Below are positions 9,501-17,908 of a stretch of DNA of 52,007 bases, piece by piece. Every line of letters begins with the position of its first letter. Position 1 is the first letter of the stretch. The notes under the pieces were generated by a model that saw only the letters and a list, made by a program, of their open reading frames with translations, was not told the origin of the DNA and did no database searches. The stretch comes from Bacillus sp. AFS041924 (GTDB lineage: Bacteria > Bacillota > Bacilli > Bacillales > Bacillaceae_G), in NCBI RefSeq assembly GCF_002577195.1, contig NZ_NULG01000020.1:1-52007 (forward strand). Reading direction: 5' to 3'. Position numbers and translations under genes: made by a program.

Positions 9501-10230
9501 GTCCGAGATAATTACGGTACTTATCAATTCTCGTCTTATAGTCCGAACCCGGGGCAAAATCATGATTTCCAACTGCCGGATAGACTGGAAGTGAAGATGT
9601 AGCAGTACTTGCTTGATAATCCTTGAATTCCGTATCGTCTGCTCGGTTGGTTAAATCTCCACTTACGGCAATGAAGGCCGGATTTCCTGTTGATTGATTA
9701 ATTTGCGCTAACTGGTCTGTAAAGCGTTCACGGTTGTTGGCTGTACCTTCTTGAACGTGTACATCGGCAATGTTAACAAAGCTAAAGTTCGGATTATTGC
9801 TCTCTGGCGTATGTAAAAGACCAAAATTTTGTTCCTTTGTTTCCTCAGCCTGAACATTTCCCAATTGCTTGTAAAACTGAGGTGTTTTGTTTTTGTCTGT
9901 CGGTACGGTGTATCCACTTGGGGTTGTTACAAAAACAATATCGTCCTGACGTCTATCTGCATCAATCGTTAACGTATAGTTACCTTGATCATCTGTAACT
10001 GTTATATTTTTACCGTCAGATACGGAAACATGTGGAATGCCCTCCTCATTCCCATCACGGCTCCCATTTCCGTTTTTGTCAGCGAAGACCGTACCCTTTA
10101 TAGTTGCTGTAGGATTTTCCGCTACAACTGGTTTAATTACAGCAGTAAAAGCGAGACCGCACATTGCAACTGCAGCAAAAGGTTTAAGTTTTTGTTTTAT
10201 ATTTTTCCCGTTGACTTCTATTGGCTTCAT
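6589..10230 (-). CDS. Secreted metallophosphoesterase with PQQ-like repeat propeller
   Basis: A 1213-residue exported multidomain protein. The start chosen is the ATG at 10230, preceded by AGGAGGAG; an upstream GTG-type frame extension is unlikely. A signal peptide (about 1-37, ending VVA) is followed by an SdrD-like/metallophosphoesterase N-terminal beta domain (about 40-140). The calcineurin-like phosphoesterase domain has its metal ligands at D156/H158, D192, N222-H223, H292 and GHTH 324-327. Next come an Ig-like domain (about 380-470), a series of PQQ-type beta-propeller blades (about 484-848, repeats of the type DASTGNELWR), a carboxypeptidase-regulatory-like domain (about 859-935) and a large C-terminal beta-rich domain. 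It probably hydrolyses phosphoesters outside the cell; the substrate is unknown. It lies 93 bp downstream of the HupE-like gene and probably forms an operon with it. The DNA is richer in G+C than its surroundings, which hints at transfer. Confidence 0.85.
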   Translation of the reverse strand: MKPIEVNGKNIKQKLKPFAAVAMCGLAFTAVIKPVVAENPTATIKGTVFADKNGNGSRDGNEEGIPHVSVSDGKNITVTDDQGNYTLTIDADRRQDDIVFVTTPSGYTVPTDKNKTPQFYKQLGNVQAEETKEQNFGLLHTPESNNPNFSFVNIADVHVQEGTANNRERFTDQLAQINQSTGNPAFIAVSGDLTNRADDTEFKDYQASTATSSLPVYPAVGNHDFAPGSDYKTRIDKYRNYLGPEWYSFDYGNRHFVTLENNLGFNESDQFEWLKQDLELNAKNKEVVVFVHKPMNTPETPSPSNTRKFIELLSQYQTRLVMVGHTHVNDVAQDTIPGANHVTTVSSAYTIDQMPNGFRMVTFQGDKQEENYKMYDVKQNAAIVHPAAGSEVPQGKMDILVNAYNTTSNVTKVEYRIDGGSWRKLKQSSGMAWHKQWDARKADKGQHAIEVRVTDDGGKTWVKNNMFKIVDNETRIKPKKGTDWSMFHGNAQHTGEAKDTLAAGLSLDWTYRTPGTILTSSPAISNGVVYIGTRDESGNEHHAIHAVDLETGNKRWEVKADAQVQASPAVADGIVYASSIRGTLYAMNAETGEVIWEKTVGKDEVQRAWMYYSPTVVDGVVYQAYSTGSGGKIMAIDARTGAEKWNVPLAGGWIVESTPVVQDGKIYVGGDGGWLISLDASTGNELWRKKPAGGWMHSMPSISNGRVYMGYGGGLLVSLDAATGKELWRYKSPDASYIAGGTTGSSPAVADGMVYMGFPDGNVAAFDAVTGTKKWSYRTKGGIISSAAVSGETVFIGSNDGNLYAFDKLTGQPIWEHEIGAWVASSPAISGNTLVVGALDGNLYAYTPGGKAAQRWPRLTGKVTDSVTGEPIGGATVVATDSQGKSQVSTTNADGQYLIGLQPGKYSLTAKRRGYQIGAPVSIEVASGEVKTVPFKISGITAPVAGMSLEAPDFNAGSPRLDAMTGQTYHYIMNTRIQATISSQIGANNLAGTFQPGWLGDIALLDENALETLDWSEWILSPTMNDPNRPWNRDGEWLSLSNVETVGDTIHASGQAQIDPSIKTSVTYRALPNAPVVKFTLELENTGENDFNGYFQYLLDPDSADDTAFVPGITKTNPGFMTLGWTGNYIYDGPKTAISSPAHGIAWTKDQPSGLSAFGYIFGASFDVNMKAGEKRTISWYHITDYPADGSNPAANIAKWANQLSSIDSEAIH

Positions 10231-10323
10231 GATTTCTCCTCCTGGTTTTTTAGATAACTTCCCCGATAATTGAACCTCAATAAGTAATGTACGTACCACC
10301 TCCTTAAAAGCTTAGTTATTTTA

Positions 10324-11406
10324 TCAAGCGAAGAAGCGCTCGAAATACCACATCAGCCCGATTCCAAAAATACCAGCCGTCGCTGCTGCCTGTACGACAG
10401 TGGACCATTGAAACCTGCGGATATACACAAGTAAAGGAAATAAAATGAGAATAATTAAGGCTTGTCCTGCTTCTACACCAACGTTGAATGACAAAATCGA
10501 TAACAGTGATCTCCAGGTCACATCGTTAGCAAGCTGTAAAGCACCTGCAAAGCCGACGCCATGAATTAGACCGAATCCAAATACAACGGCAAATCGATAT
10601 TTTGCTGAAAAACCAAAATAGTTTTCTACTGCTACGAATGCAATACTAAGAGCAATAAGTGGCTCTATTATGTCAGAAGGGAATTGGACCAGCTTTAAAG
10701 CGGTTAACCCCAGAGTGATACTGTGAGCTAATGTAAATACTGAAATGACCTTTAGAACATCCGTAATTCGGCGAGCCCCAAATACGAGGGCCATGACAAA
10801 AAGTATGTGATCATAACCAATCATGATATGGTGGAAACCGAGTTGAACGAACCGGAAAAACTGCCCTGCCAAGCTTTCCTTTCCAGTATTAAATTCTCTA
10901 TCTTCTGCATTGAAAATATATTGACCATTTTTATTATCTAAATCATATGTCATGATATTTCGATGCATAGAATCATTATCATCAAAGAAAACACTATAAT
11001 TTATTTGGACGGAAGATTCGTCTGATGGTATAGGAAATTCGATTCCTATTTTGGCGTAGTCCCTCCCTACCCTATTTTCGATATCAGTAGAAATAACAGA
11101 TCCCATTGCTTTTGCACCATTGGTATATACTTCGAAGTGGGAATCAAGATACTCAGCAACTGCCCCACGTTGTTTTGCTAAAGCACTTTTCAGTAGGTCT
11201 TCCTCATCACCAGGACGAACGCCAAAATTGATTAGCCGCCCAAGTTCGAAAAAATCGAGGTGTAATTCTACTTGAAGCTTCTCCCTTTTCATCGTAATTT
11301 TCGAATACCCTTCACTGTTATCGGTGTGGGCTGATGCATTAATAGGCAAAAACATTAATGTGATAAAGGAAAATACTGCAGCAAACTTAACTACTATTTT
11401 TTTCAA
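10324..11406 (-). CDS. HupE/UreJ-family membrane protein
   Basis: A 360-residue protein with a signal peptide (cleavage near INASA|HT), an extracytoplasmic beta-rich domain of about 150 residues, and a C-terminal membrane domain of about six helices from residue 180. The membrane part carries the family hallmark GFHHIMIGYDHILFVMAL, later VFTLAHSITL and GFGLIHGVGFAGAL, which are the conserved His-rich helices of HupE/UreJ_2 proteins. Related proteins are linked to nickel or cobalt uptake for hydrogenase and urease. No such enzyme is in this window, so the substrate is open. It is the first gene of a likely two-gene unit with the secreted phosphoesterase. The base composition resembles that partner rather than the more A+T-rich flanks. 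Confidence 0.85.
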   Translation of the reverse strand: MKKIVVKFAAVFSFITLMFLPINASAHTDNSEGYSKITMKREKLQVELHLDFFELGRLINFGVRPGDEEDLLKSALAKQRGAVAEYLDSHFEVYTNGAKAMGSVISTDIENRVGRDYAKIGIEFPIPSDESSVQINYSVFFDDNDSMHRNIMTYDLDNKNGQYIFNAEDREFNTGKESLAGQFFRFVQLGFHHIMIGYDHILFVMALVFGARRITDVLKVISVFTLAHSITLGLTALKLVQFPSDIIEPLIALSIAFVAVENYFGFSAKYRFAVVFGFGLIHGVGFAGALQLANDVTWRSLLSILSFNVGVEAGQALIILILFPLLVYIRRFQWSTVVQAAATAGIFGIGLMWYFERFFA

Positions 11407-11947
11407 AGTCTTTCACACCTTTAATCTATAAATTTAACATTTAAAAATTAGCTCGCATTTTTTTCACTTTCCCCCCCCTTTCACTTGCAATAACATACTA
11501 GTTAATAGTAAATGGTTGGTATTAAAATAGTTTTTTGTAAATATTAAATATTTGTAAAATTTAGTCGAAAAAAAGAACTTCCGATAAACTAAAGGATTCT
11601 CTCAATCTTTACATTGAAAATAATTGTTTACAGCAGCCTAAAGTAAATACATCAAAAAAAGTACCTTAATTCATCCCAGCTTACTTACTTTTTGTGTTCA
11701 TTGTAACAAGTAAATATAAACGTTATTTAAATAAAAAACACCATAAAAAAACTTCTAAACACTGTAAGAAAAGTGAAGCATAGTTGATTAATGAATTTCT
11801 TTAATTCTTCTAAAATTAAAGAAAAAAGAAACCAGGAACATCCGGTTTCTCTCTTCTCTGCATATCTAACATACTGAAGTCTTTTATATCCGGGATACAT
11901 TGGTTCACTATAGGAGGTTTGTATTTGTTGATGCTCAAAATTAGCTA
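11407..11947. other. Intergenic region with an orphan terminator
   Basis: No gene is supported. A minus-strand terminator-like hairpin (AGAAACC arm at 11827-11833, GGTTTCT arm at 11844-11850, then a T-run on the minus strand) has no gene upstream of it, so it may be left from a lost gene. A TATTTACAAA-type sequence is repeated directly near 11535-11560, upstream of the hupE-like gene; its function is unknown. Confidence 0.35.
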
Positions 11948-12175
11948 ATGGGGGATTTGGTTAATGCTAGAGTAGAGAAGGCATTACAGGGGTATGAACA
12001 AAAAGCAGAGGAAAGACATGATAAGTTGCTTATGGAAAATATTCGATTAAAACAAGAAATTAAGCAAATGTTTTCAGAATTTACTCAAGAACAGAAACAA
12101 GCGCAGTTTGAGACAGCAAGTACAAAGGAAAAGAAAACATTCCTTCAAATAGTGTTCGAATTTTTCGGAAAGTAA
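11948..12175 (+). CDS. Small coiled-coil protein, possibly a truncated element gene
   Basis: A 75-residue, highly charged helical protein. Residues 5-60 are compatible with one long coiled coil (KALQGYEQKAEERHDKLLME and onwards), and the C-terminus is hydrophobic and aromatic (LQIVFEFFGK). This composition recalls the tail domains of phage- or plasmid-type MerR-like proteins (DUF3967-like), but the match is only by feel. An AGGAGG site at 11912 lies too far upstream (about 30 bases). It serves a short frame (TTGATGCTC...) that ends in a TAATG overlap with this start, so a frameshift or loss of the original 5' part is likely. A terminator follows at 12232. Confidence 0.45.
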   Translation: MGDLVNARVEKALQGYEQKAEERHDKLLMENIRLKQEIKQMFSEFTQEQKQAQFETASTKEKKTFLQIVFEFFGK

Positions 12176-12231
12176 ATCACAAAATTTTATGAAAACGGCT
12201 TCCCACCAATCTATATATAAGAGAATGAAAC

Positions 12232-12253
12232 GACGGTATCTTAGGGTATCGTC
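12232..12253 (+). terminator. Rho-independent terminator
   Basis: The stem GACGGTATC / GGTATCGTC (with two G-T pairs) is followed by seven T. It terminates the small coiled-coil gene. Confidence 0.7.
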
Positions 12254-12469
12254 TTTTTTATTTAATTCGAACATACGCCCTATTGAAAGATTACTATAAA
12301 CTACAATAAAGACAAGTCTCTTTTTTTAAAGAACTGGGACTAACTGTAGTGTAATTACATTTTCAAGCTACATTATAAACTGGGAAAACTAATTAAATCA
12401 TAATGGGTAGAAAGTCACTACATATAATATGCGAATGTATTCTGAAAGTTTTGTAAGAAATATAATTAA

Positions 12470-12500
12470 AAAGTGTAGGAAAAAATATTCCCTACACTTT
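12470..12500 (-). terminator. Bidirectional terminator of the first subtilase gene
   Basis: A 10-bp stem (AAAGTGTAGG/CCTACACTTT) has A- and T-runs on both sides, right after the subtilase stop codon. A related hairpin occurs at 17730-17764 beside a remnant of a similar gene. Confidence 0.8.
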
Positions 12501-12510
12501 TTTTATATCC

Positions 12511-15500
12511 TTATTGCTGTACTGTAACTGTTTGTGGCTTGGTTGTTACTTTAAATCCATCTCTACTAGTTACATCCGCATATATTGTATACGTACCATT
12601 TGGAACATCTGCCTCTGGAGTCCATTTTAAGTGAATTTCATTTTTATTTGCTACGTCAAACGATTCAATTACTTGTCCGTTAGCATCTTTCACATAAATT
12701 TTCCAATTTACATCATTACTTGTAAATCCACTGATTCCTGCAGGAGTTTTTGCATTTACATTTTTGTATGGATAGACATTAAAACTGCTAACAAGCATTC
12801 CTTCAGTAATATAAGAAGGATCACCCCAAACTGTGTAACTGTGGTTACGTGCATAGTCTGCTCCTAACACTACTACGCCTTTTGGTTCTTCGTTTACTAG
12901 AGTAGATTTTGCACCTTTTGGTAGTGACTTATATTTTCCGTTATACCAAATGATTGCTCCATTATAACCACTTCCACTATCAGTTGCATTGAATGAGATT
13001 TCATATTGCCCATCTTTAGGCGTTACTTTAATATCAGATACCACAGGAGCAACTGAGTCAATATGAAATGGAAGTTTGACAATTTGTGACTTCGCATCTT
13101 TATAATCAAGTACCGTTTTGATGACATAGTTATAAACGCCATCTTTCACTAATTGTCCATTTTGATCCTTCAAATCCCAACCGTATCCAGTATACAAAAA
13201 GTTACGGTATGACATAATGTTTTTACGGAATTTCCAAGGCTGACCAGAACCAGTGTATTCACTAAAGTCACCTAAATCTTGAATTAAATTACCTTCCTGG
13301 TCTTCTACATACATTTCTGCCTTCTCTAGGTTACGTAGTACAGTAAATGATGGATACACTTCTTTTAATGGAGTGTTTGGAGACATTACGATACGATCCA
13401 TATTAAATCTTCCTGTGTATGGATCATAACCTAATGGCCATACTCCTTCTGCTCCAATTTCATCATTCCAAAGCGTTGTATAACCTAAGAATGCATCTTT
13501 ATCAAATGCTGCTGGATCAAGGTTTTGAGGCTGATCCCATTCGCCATAATATCCCATGTAAGGAACTGATAACGGTACTGCTGAATCACTATTATTTCCA
13601 GAAGGAACTAGACGTACGTATCCTTCAACAAAAGAACCGTCTTTTAAGCTTGATGGAAGTTGAATCTGAACATCAAGATTTTTTGCTTGACCCGGTTTAA
13701 TTTTTAATGTCTTTCCTTCTGTGCTTGTTACTGTTTCACCATTTACAGTTGCCGTAGCACCTTGGATTCGCTCACTTTTTAATGTTAAATATTCTTTTGA
13801 ATCTAAATTCCCATCATAGTCTAGGTCAAATTCTTTTGTTTCTCTACCATCTGTAAATACATCTACATACACTTGATACTCTAAATCTTTTACATTCAGA
13901 TTTTGAAGAGCTTCTGCATTTAATTTGAAGTGAATATTATTATTAACTTCTTTTAATGCAACTGCTCCTGCTTGCTCAAGAGGAGTACTTTTCCTTGTAA
14001 CAATAACAGGCGTATTAATCGCATTTTGAATTTGCATTAAACCAGAACCTTGAACTCGTGGTGAATATGGCACTTCATTATTCGTACGAGGATCTTGTAC
14101 AAGTTTAGCAGTGTTCATTAAAGCAATTTTCGCTTTTAGAGCTGTATCTTCTGAATGTTGTAAGCCTTTTTCATAAAGCGATTGTAATACTAAAGCTGAA
14201 CCACCAGCAACATGTGGAGTTGCCATTGATGTACCGCTCATCACTTCATATCCATTGTTTGATACAGTAGAGTAAATATTGCCTCCTGGAGCAGATAGTT
14301 CAGGTTTAAAGTCTAATGTGTGTGGCGCACCATATGATGAAAAGGATGACATTGTGTTCTTATTTGGATTATCAACATAAACCCCTTTAGACGGTTTCAT
14401 TTTGACAATATACCCGCTTTTTAACTTCGAAATTAATGCATCACCGATGGCTTTACTTGTCGTAGCTGCTTGTGGAAATATAGAGAGATTACTCCAATAA
14501 ACTCTCGGGTAATCAATATCCTCATTTGCAGGGACAAGGAGAATCGCTTTTGCGTTTTTCTTTTTCGCCTCAGATTGAATATAAGTGTAAGTACCATACT
14601 TTACATTTGGTTTTGCTACGACAATTTTACCTGTTAAATCAGGAAGATTTTTAAAATCTGCTGTTCTACCTTCTCCAACATATACCATTTCATATGATTC
14701 TAATGGTGATAATATTTTTGACAGGTTAAAGTTATATTGTGTTTGATCTTTATATGGAAGCTGCATTCCATTTTCTTCTTGTAGCGTACTCATATGTATA
14801 CTTGTATTTTCATATGAAGCAACAGAAATAGCATAAGGGCTTACCCCAGGCTCCCCAACTGTACCAATATCTGGATTTTCAGCATATGGCTTTAAAGAAG
14901 ATTGCAGCAAATTATTTTGTGTACTATAAGCAGAGTTTCCTCCCGCTACAACTACAAGTGTACCTTGTTCAGTCGCTTCACGAATCGTTTTTTGAACTGG
15001 ATCATCGACCTCACTAACAAATCCTGAATCAGTGCCTAAACTCATATTAATGACATCTGCTCCCAATGTTACCGCATGCTCAATTCCAGCAATAATATCA
15101 TCTTCATATGCTCCATTTTCTTTATCAGAGAATACTTTTTCTGCTAATAGCTGAACACCTGGAGCAATACCTTGCACACCATCATTTGATTCATCACCGT
15201 TTGCACCAACTGTACCTGCAACGTGCATACCATGCGAATTCCCTGTGCTATGTGGAATTACGTCTGTATCATGATCTGCCCAATCATAACCAGTTGGAAC
15301 TTTGTCACTATACCAAACATCAGGGGCACTCGTTTGATCAAGCTTACTTTGAATATTTTCTTTCGTCCACTTTTCTTTTGATTTACCTTTTTCAGTGATT
15401 GCCATGTCTTTATGTGTATAGTCAATACCTGTATCGACAATCGCTACTAACAAGCCTTCACCTTGGTATCCATAACTTTGCCATACCTTTTGTGCTTGTA

Positions 15501-16026
15501 CTAATTCTTTACTTCCTCCCATTGTAGGTTGGAACTTTCTTGCGATATGTACATTCGTAACCCCTGGTGTTGCTTCAATATCCTTTAGGTTACTATACTC
15601 AGTTTCCATACTAAATCCATTAAAACCTTCATAGAAACGTTGGTTAATTTTAGGAACTGATCTTTCCTTCGAAATTTGTGAGATTACTTGATCTTGCTTT
15701 TGTTTAAAACGAGTTCTTTTCGTTTGAGTAGAAGAATCTGAAGTTGTTGGTTCCTCAACTTCAACAATTACACGTACTTTATCATTTGGTTGATAAGCTT
15801 GAGCTTTTTTTAAATCTTTATAGCCGAATGGATCTACAGCATCTTCCGAAGTTTGCTTCTGTTCTTCAGCAAAAATCTTTTGACCCTGTTTTACAATTTC
15901 ATCCACAGTTGGAGCTGGGACTTGATTTTCATCTGTTCCTTCAGCAAATCCAGTCGATGAAAATAACATTGTTGCTAACGTCGTTGTTGCAAGTACTTTG
16001 TAAGGAAAACTTCTTCTGCTTTTCAT
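12511..16026 (-). CDS. Secreted S8 (subtilisin-like) serine peptidase with PA domain
   Basis: A 1171-residue extracellular protease of the large, lactocepin/Vpr-like subtilase type. A signal peptide (about 1-28, FSSTGFA) is followed by an inhibitor_I9-type propeptide to about 165. The catalytic domain has Asp198 (AIVDTGID), His265 (SHGMHVAG), oxyanion Asn364 and Ser600 (GTSMATPHVAGG). A protease-associated domain is inserted at about 400-555. Downstream are a Fn3-like domain, a large beta-rich region, and a C-terminal Ig-like segment ending in PNGTYTIYADVTSRDGFKV. All catalytic residues are present, so it should be active against extracellular proteins. No LPxTG or S-layer anchor is visible, so release into the medium is likely. 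It stands alone, with its own terminator. Confidence 0.95.
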   Translation of the reverse strand: MKSRRSFPYKVLATTTLATMLFSSTGFAEGTDENQVPAPTVDEIVKQGQKIFAEEQKQTSEDAVDPFGYKDLKKAQAYQPNDKVRVIVEVEEPTTSDSSTQTKRTRFKQKQDQVISQISKERSVPKINQRFYEGFNGFSMETEYSNLKDIEATPGVTNVHIARKFQPTMGGSKELVQAQKVWQSYGYQGEGLLVAIVDTGIDYTHKDMAITEKGKSKEKWTKENIQSKLDQTSAPDVWYSDKVPTGYDWADHDTDVIPHSTGNSHGMHVAGTVGANGDESNDGVQGIAPGVQLLAEKVFSDKENGAYEDDIIAGIEHAVTLGADVINMSLGTDSGFVSEVDDPVQKTIREATEQGTLVVVAGGNSAYSTQNNLLQSSLKPYAENPDIGTVGEPGVSPYAISVASYENTSIHMSTLQEENGMQLPYKDQTQYNFNLSKILSPLESYEMVYVGEGRTADFKNLPDLTGKIVVAKPNVKYGTYTYIQSEAKKKNAKAILLVPANEDIDYPRVYWSNLSIFPQAATTSKAIGDALISKLKSGYIVKMKPSKGVYVDNPNKNTMSSFSSYGAPHTLDFKPELSAPGGNIYSTVSNNGYEVMSGTSMATPHVAGGSALVLQSLYEKGLQHSEDTALKAKIALMNTAKLVQDPRTNNEVPYSPRVQGSGLMQIQNAINTPVIVTRKSTPLEQAGAVALKEVNNNIHFKLNAEALQNLNVKDLEYQVYVDVFTDGRETKEFDLDYDGNLDSKEYLTLKSERIQGATATVNGETVTSTEGKTLKIKPGQAKNLDVQIQLPSSLKDGSFVEGYVRLVPSGNNSDSAVPLSVPYMGYYGEWDQPQNLDPAAFDKDAFLGYTTLWNDEIGAEGVWPLGYDPYTGRFNMDRIVMSPNTPLKEVYPSFTVLRNLEKAEMYVEDQEGNLIQDLGDFSEYTGSGQPWKFRKNIMSYRNFLYTGYGWDLKDQNGQLVKDGVYNYVIKTVLDYKDAKSQIVKLPFHIDSVAPVVSDIKVTPKDGQYEISFNATDSGSGYNGAIIWYNGKYKSLPKGAKSTLVNEEPKGVVVLGADYARNHSYTVWGDPSYITEGMLVSSFNVYPYKNVNAKTPAGISGFTSNDVNWKIYVKDANGQVIESFDVANKNEIHLKWTPEADVPNGTYTIYADVTSRDGFKVTTKPQTVTVQQ

Positions 16027-16340
16027 TCTTGATTCTCCATCCCTTCTAGATTAAGACAAAAAAATAATTCTATTAATCTATTAATTACTAATAGCAAAAT
16101 AGAATACTAGATTTATTATAGTTGGTTTAATTACACTAACCTATTGGGTTATCTGTCGGGACTTTCAAACTATCTAAATTAATAAGATTGTTAATTTTCT
16201 TTGTAGTAAAACAGATGAAATAGTCTATTTTAGTCGAATAATATTTTAATGAACGGATTAAGTTTATAAACTTATCAAATTCTGGCAGTACCTTATATAT
16301 ACTAGTTAAAAGATTATTTGTGAATCACACTGCTTAAGGA

Positions 16341-16430
16341 TGCTTCCTCGTCTCACTTCGAGCAAGTAGCTGGGATGATGCGGGAAATAGCATTAAACAA
16401 GAAATTATTAAGGCTTATGGTCTAAAGTAA
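16341..16430 (+). pseudogene. 3' remnant of an unidentified protein gene (copy 2)
   Basis: About 30 codons of the same protein tail as at 3119-3304 (SLRASSWDDAGNSIKQE, then IIKAYGLK, stop). A one-base loss near 16350 breaks the match further upstream. Similarity continues beyond the stop (TTAGAGTTAAATAG), and a terminator hairpin follows in both copies. The upstream part of the gene is gone. Confidence 0.55.
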
Positions 16431-16485
16431 ATTAGAGTTAAATAGAAACTAACTTATTTTCCTGAAATTTCCGAAACATCATAAC

Positions 16486-16519
16486 AAAGGGAGGTTATCT
16501 TTTCAGATAATCTCCCTTT
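16486..16519 (+). terminator. Rho-independent terminator
   Basis: A 15-bp stem (AAAGGGAGGTTATCT with its near-perfect complement) and a TTTC loop are followed by CACTTTTT. It lies downstream of the copy-2 gene remnant. Confidence 0.7.
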
Positions 16520-16708
16520 CACTTTTTCGATTTAAATAACTCAAATTCATAGATATTTGTTACTTATTTTTTTGTATAAAATCAATCTCAAAGCTGTAAA
16601 TTTACTGATACTTAATTTAATCCTCTTTAATATAAGTTAAACCATTCTTTAGTTAAAACTTAACGTTCTATCATGTCTTATTACTTAAGAACATAGATAA
16701 CGCTAAGG

Positions 16709-17131
16709 CTATTGGCCCTTTATTAGAGCTTTATCTAATTCTCGTACTTTATCATATGAATGTAAGAGTTGCTCAGGGACCAATGTTCTCCCATAAATCC
16801 ATGCATTTGTTTCTATTTCAGACCTAAGCTTTGCGATTTCCTCATCTTCACCATACATTAGAATTCTTAAATCATGTTTGTTTTTCTTAAAATCTAAATA
16901 ATAACCAATCACGTGATAAAGAATAATTTTTACAAAGTTCTCATCTGTTTCTTTAATTCTAATATTACTGATATAACCGTTAACTTGAAGATAATTAAAT
17001 TTTATAGTATTAGTCGATACGTTATAACTCATAGGGAATGTGAGATTATTGTTAATTTCATAGTCAATATTTAAATTGTGCTTATCTAACGTATCTTCAA
17101 TGATCTTTTCTATATTCCATATATAAATCAT
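16709..17131 (-). CDS. Uncharacterised protein, DUF3920-like
   Basis: A 140-residue cytoplasmic protein without signal peptide or membrane segment, preceded by AAAGGGAAG. The middle (residues 65-90) reads VKIILYHVIGYYLDFKKNK followed by HDL. This is laid out like a zincin helix (HExxH-YLDFKK), but the Glu is replaced, so a peptidase function is doubtful. The C-terminal third is helical with ETNAWIYGRTLVPEQLL and YDKVRELDKAL. The pattern resembles the Bacillus family I remember as DUF3920, an assignment from memory that should be treated as weak. It stands between decayed sequences and has no visible partner. Confidence 0.5.
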   Translation of the reverse strand: MIYIWNIEKIIEDTLDKHNLNIDYEINNNLTFPMSYNVSTNTIKFNYLQVNGYISNIRIKETDENFVKIILYHVIGYYLDFKKNKHDLRILMYGEDEEIAKLRSEIETNAWIYGRTLVPEQLLHSYDKVRELDKALIKGQ

Positions 17132-17777
17132 TTTACTTTCACTTCCCTTTAAGTACTTACTTCATGCAAAATATCATCTGGAAAATGCGGATTTTTACCG
17201 CTTAGCATATTTCAAAGATACTTTTTCATTGATATTTATAGCCCGTTAGGTACTGTATAATCCGTTCTAAATAAGCTTTAATTTGCTATTAACCCACGTA
17301 AATACTTAGAAGGATCGACAAAGATTAAACGTGAGGTAACTACCCAGATTAGGACTGAAAGGAACATTGACAAAAAACACCATGTCCTATGACTTTGTCT
17401 ACTTAACTGACATCTGTGGGCTCAACTAACTATTACTATACCAGTAAAGATGTTCTTTAAAAACAAAAAATATATTTCCTTAAGGGAATTTATGCGTCGA
17501 TCAGCCAAACAACTTAAATAAACACCTCTTCAAACAAGTATATACTCATTTTTTCCACCTATCACTATAAAAAATTTATTAACTGTTGCAGATCCGGCAT
17601 TTGCATTGTTTTTAATCGGTAGCTGCATAATTAGAATACATAGGGGATTATGAAATTCGATCTGGGCTAATGGGGGCCTGGTCGTATCAATTTTCACTTA
17701 TTAAAACTAACAATCTTTTAAACTAATAAAAAAGTGCAAGAAATTTTTACATCCCTACACTTTTCTTAATTGATTAA
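17132..17777. other. Intergenic, decayed sequence
   Basis: No intact gene. A short minus-strand frame near 17530-17635 (MQLPIKNNANAGSATVNKFF...) has protein-like composition but no ribosome binding site. The hairpin at 17730-17764 (AAAAGTG/CACTTTT) matches the type seen after the intact subtilase gene at 12470. Confidence 0.3.
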
Positions 17778-17870
17778 TTATTTTTGTGATACAGTTATTG
17801 TTTTTGGACTTGTCGTAACTTTAAAGCCTTGTTTACTAACCACTTCGGCTGATACTGTATTCGTACCATT
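17778..17870 (-). pseudogene. C-terminal remnant of a second subtilase
   Basis: Thirty codons reading NGTNTVSAEVVSKQGFKVTT, then SPKTITVSQK, stop. This aligns directly with the last residues of the intact subtilase at 12511 (NGTYTIYADVTSRDGFKVTT, then KPQTVTVQQ). Both are followed by a hairpin built on AGTG/CACT arms and by T-runs. The rest of the gene has been lost, and the remnant now lies just downstream of lsrF. It shows that a paralogue of the large secreted protease once stood here. Confidence 0.7.
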
Positions 17871-17908
17871 AGGGTGGTATCATAAAAGGTTTCCTATTGT
17901 TACACATA

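Noticed and set aside
11521-11560. Repeated TTTACAAA sequence upstream of the hupE-like gene considered as a metal-regulator box
   Set aside because: It does not fit the consensus of Fur, Zur or other known boxes that I can recall; A+T-rich chance repeats are likely.
17330-17470. Possible insertion-sequence remnant
   Set aside because: No terminal inverted repeats or transposase-like reading frame could be recognised.
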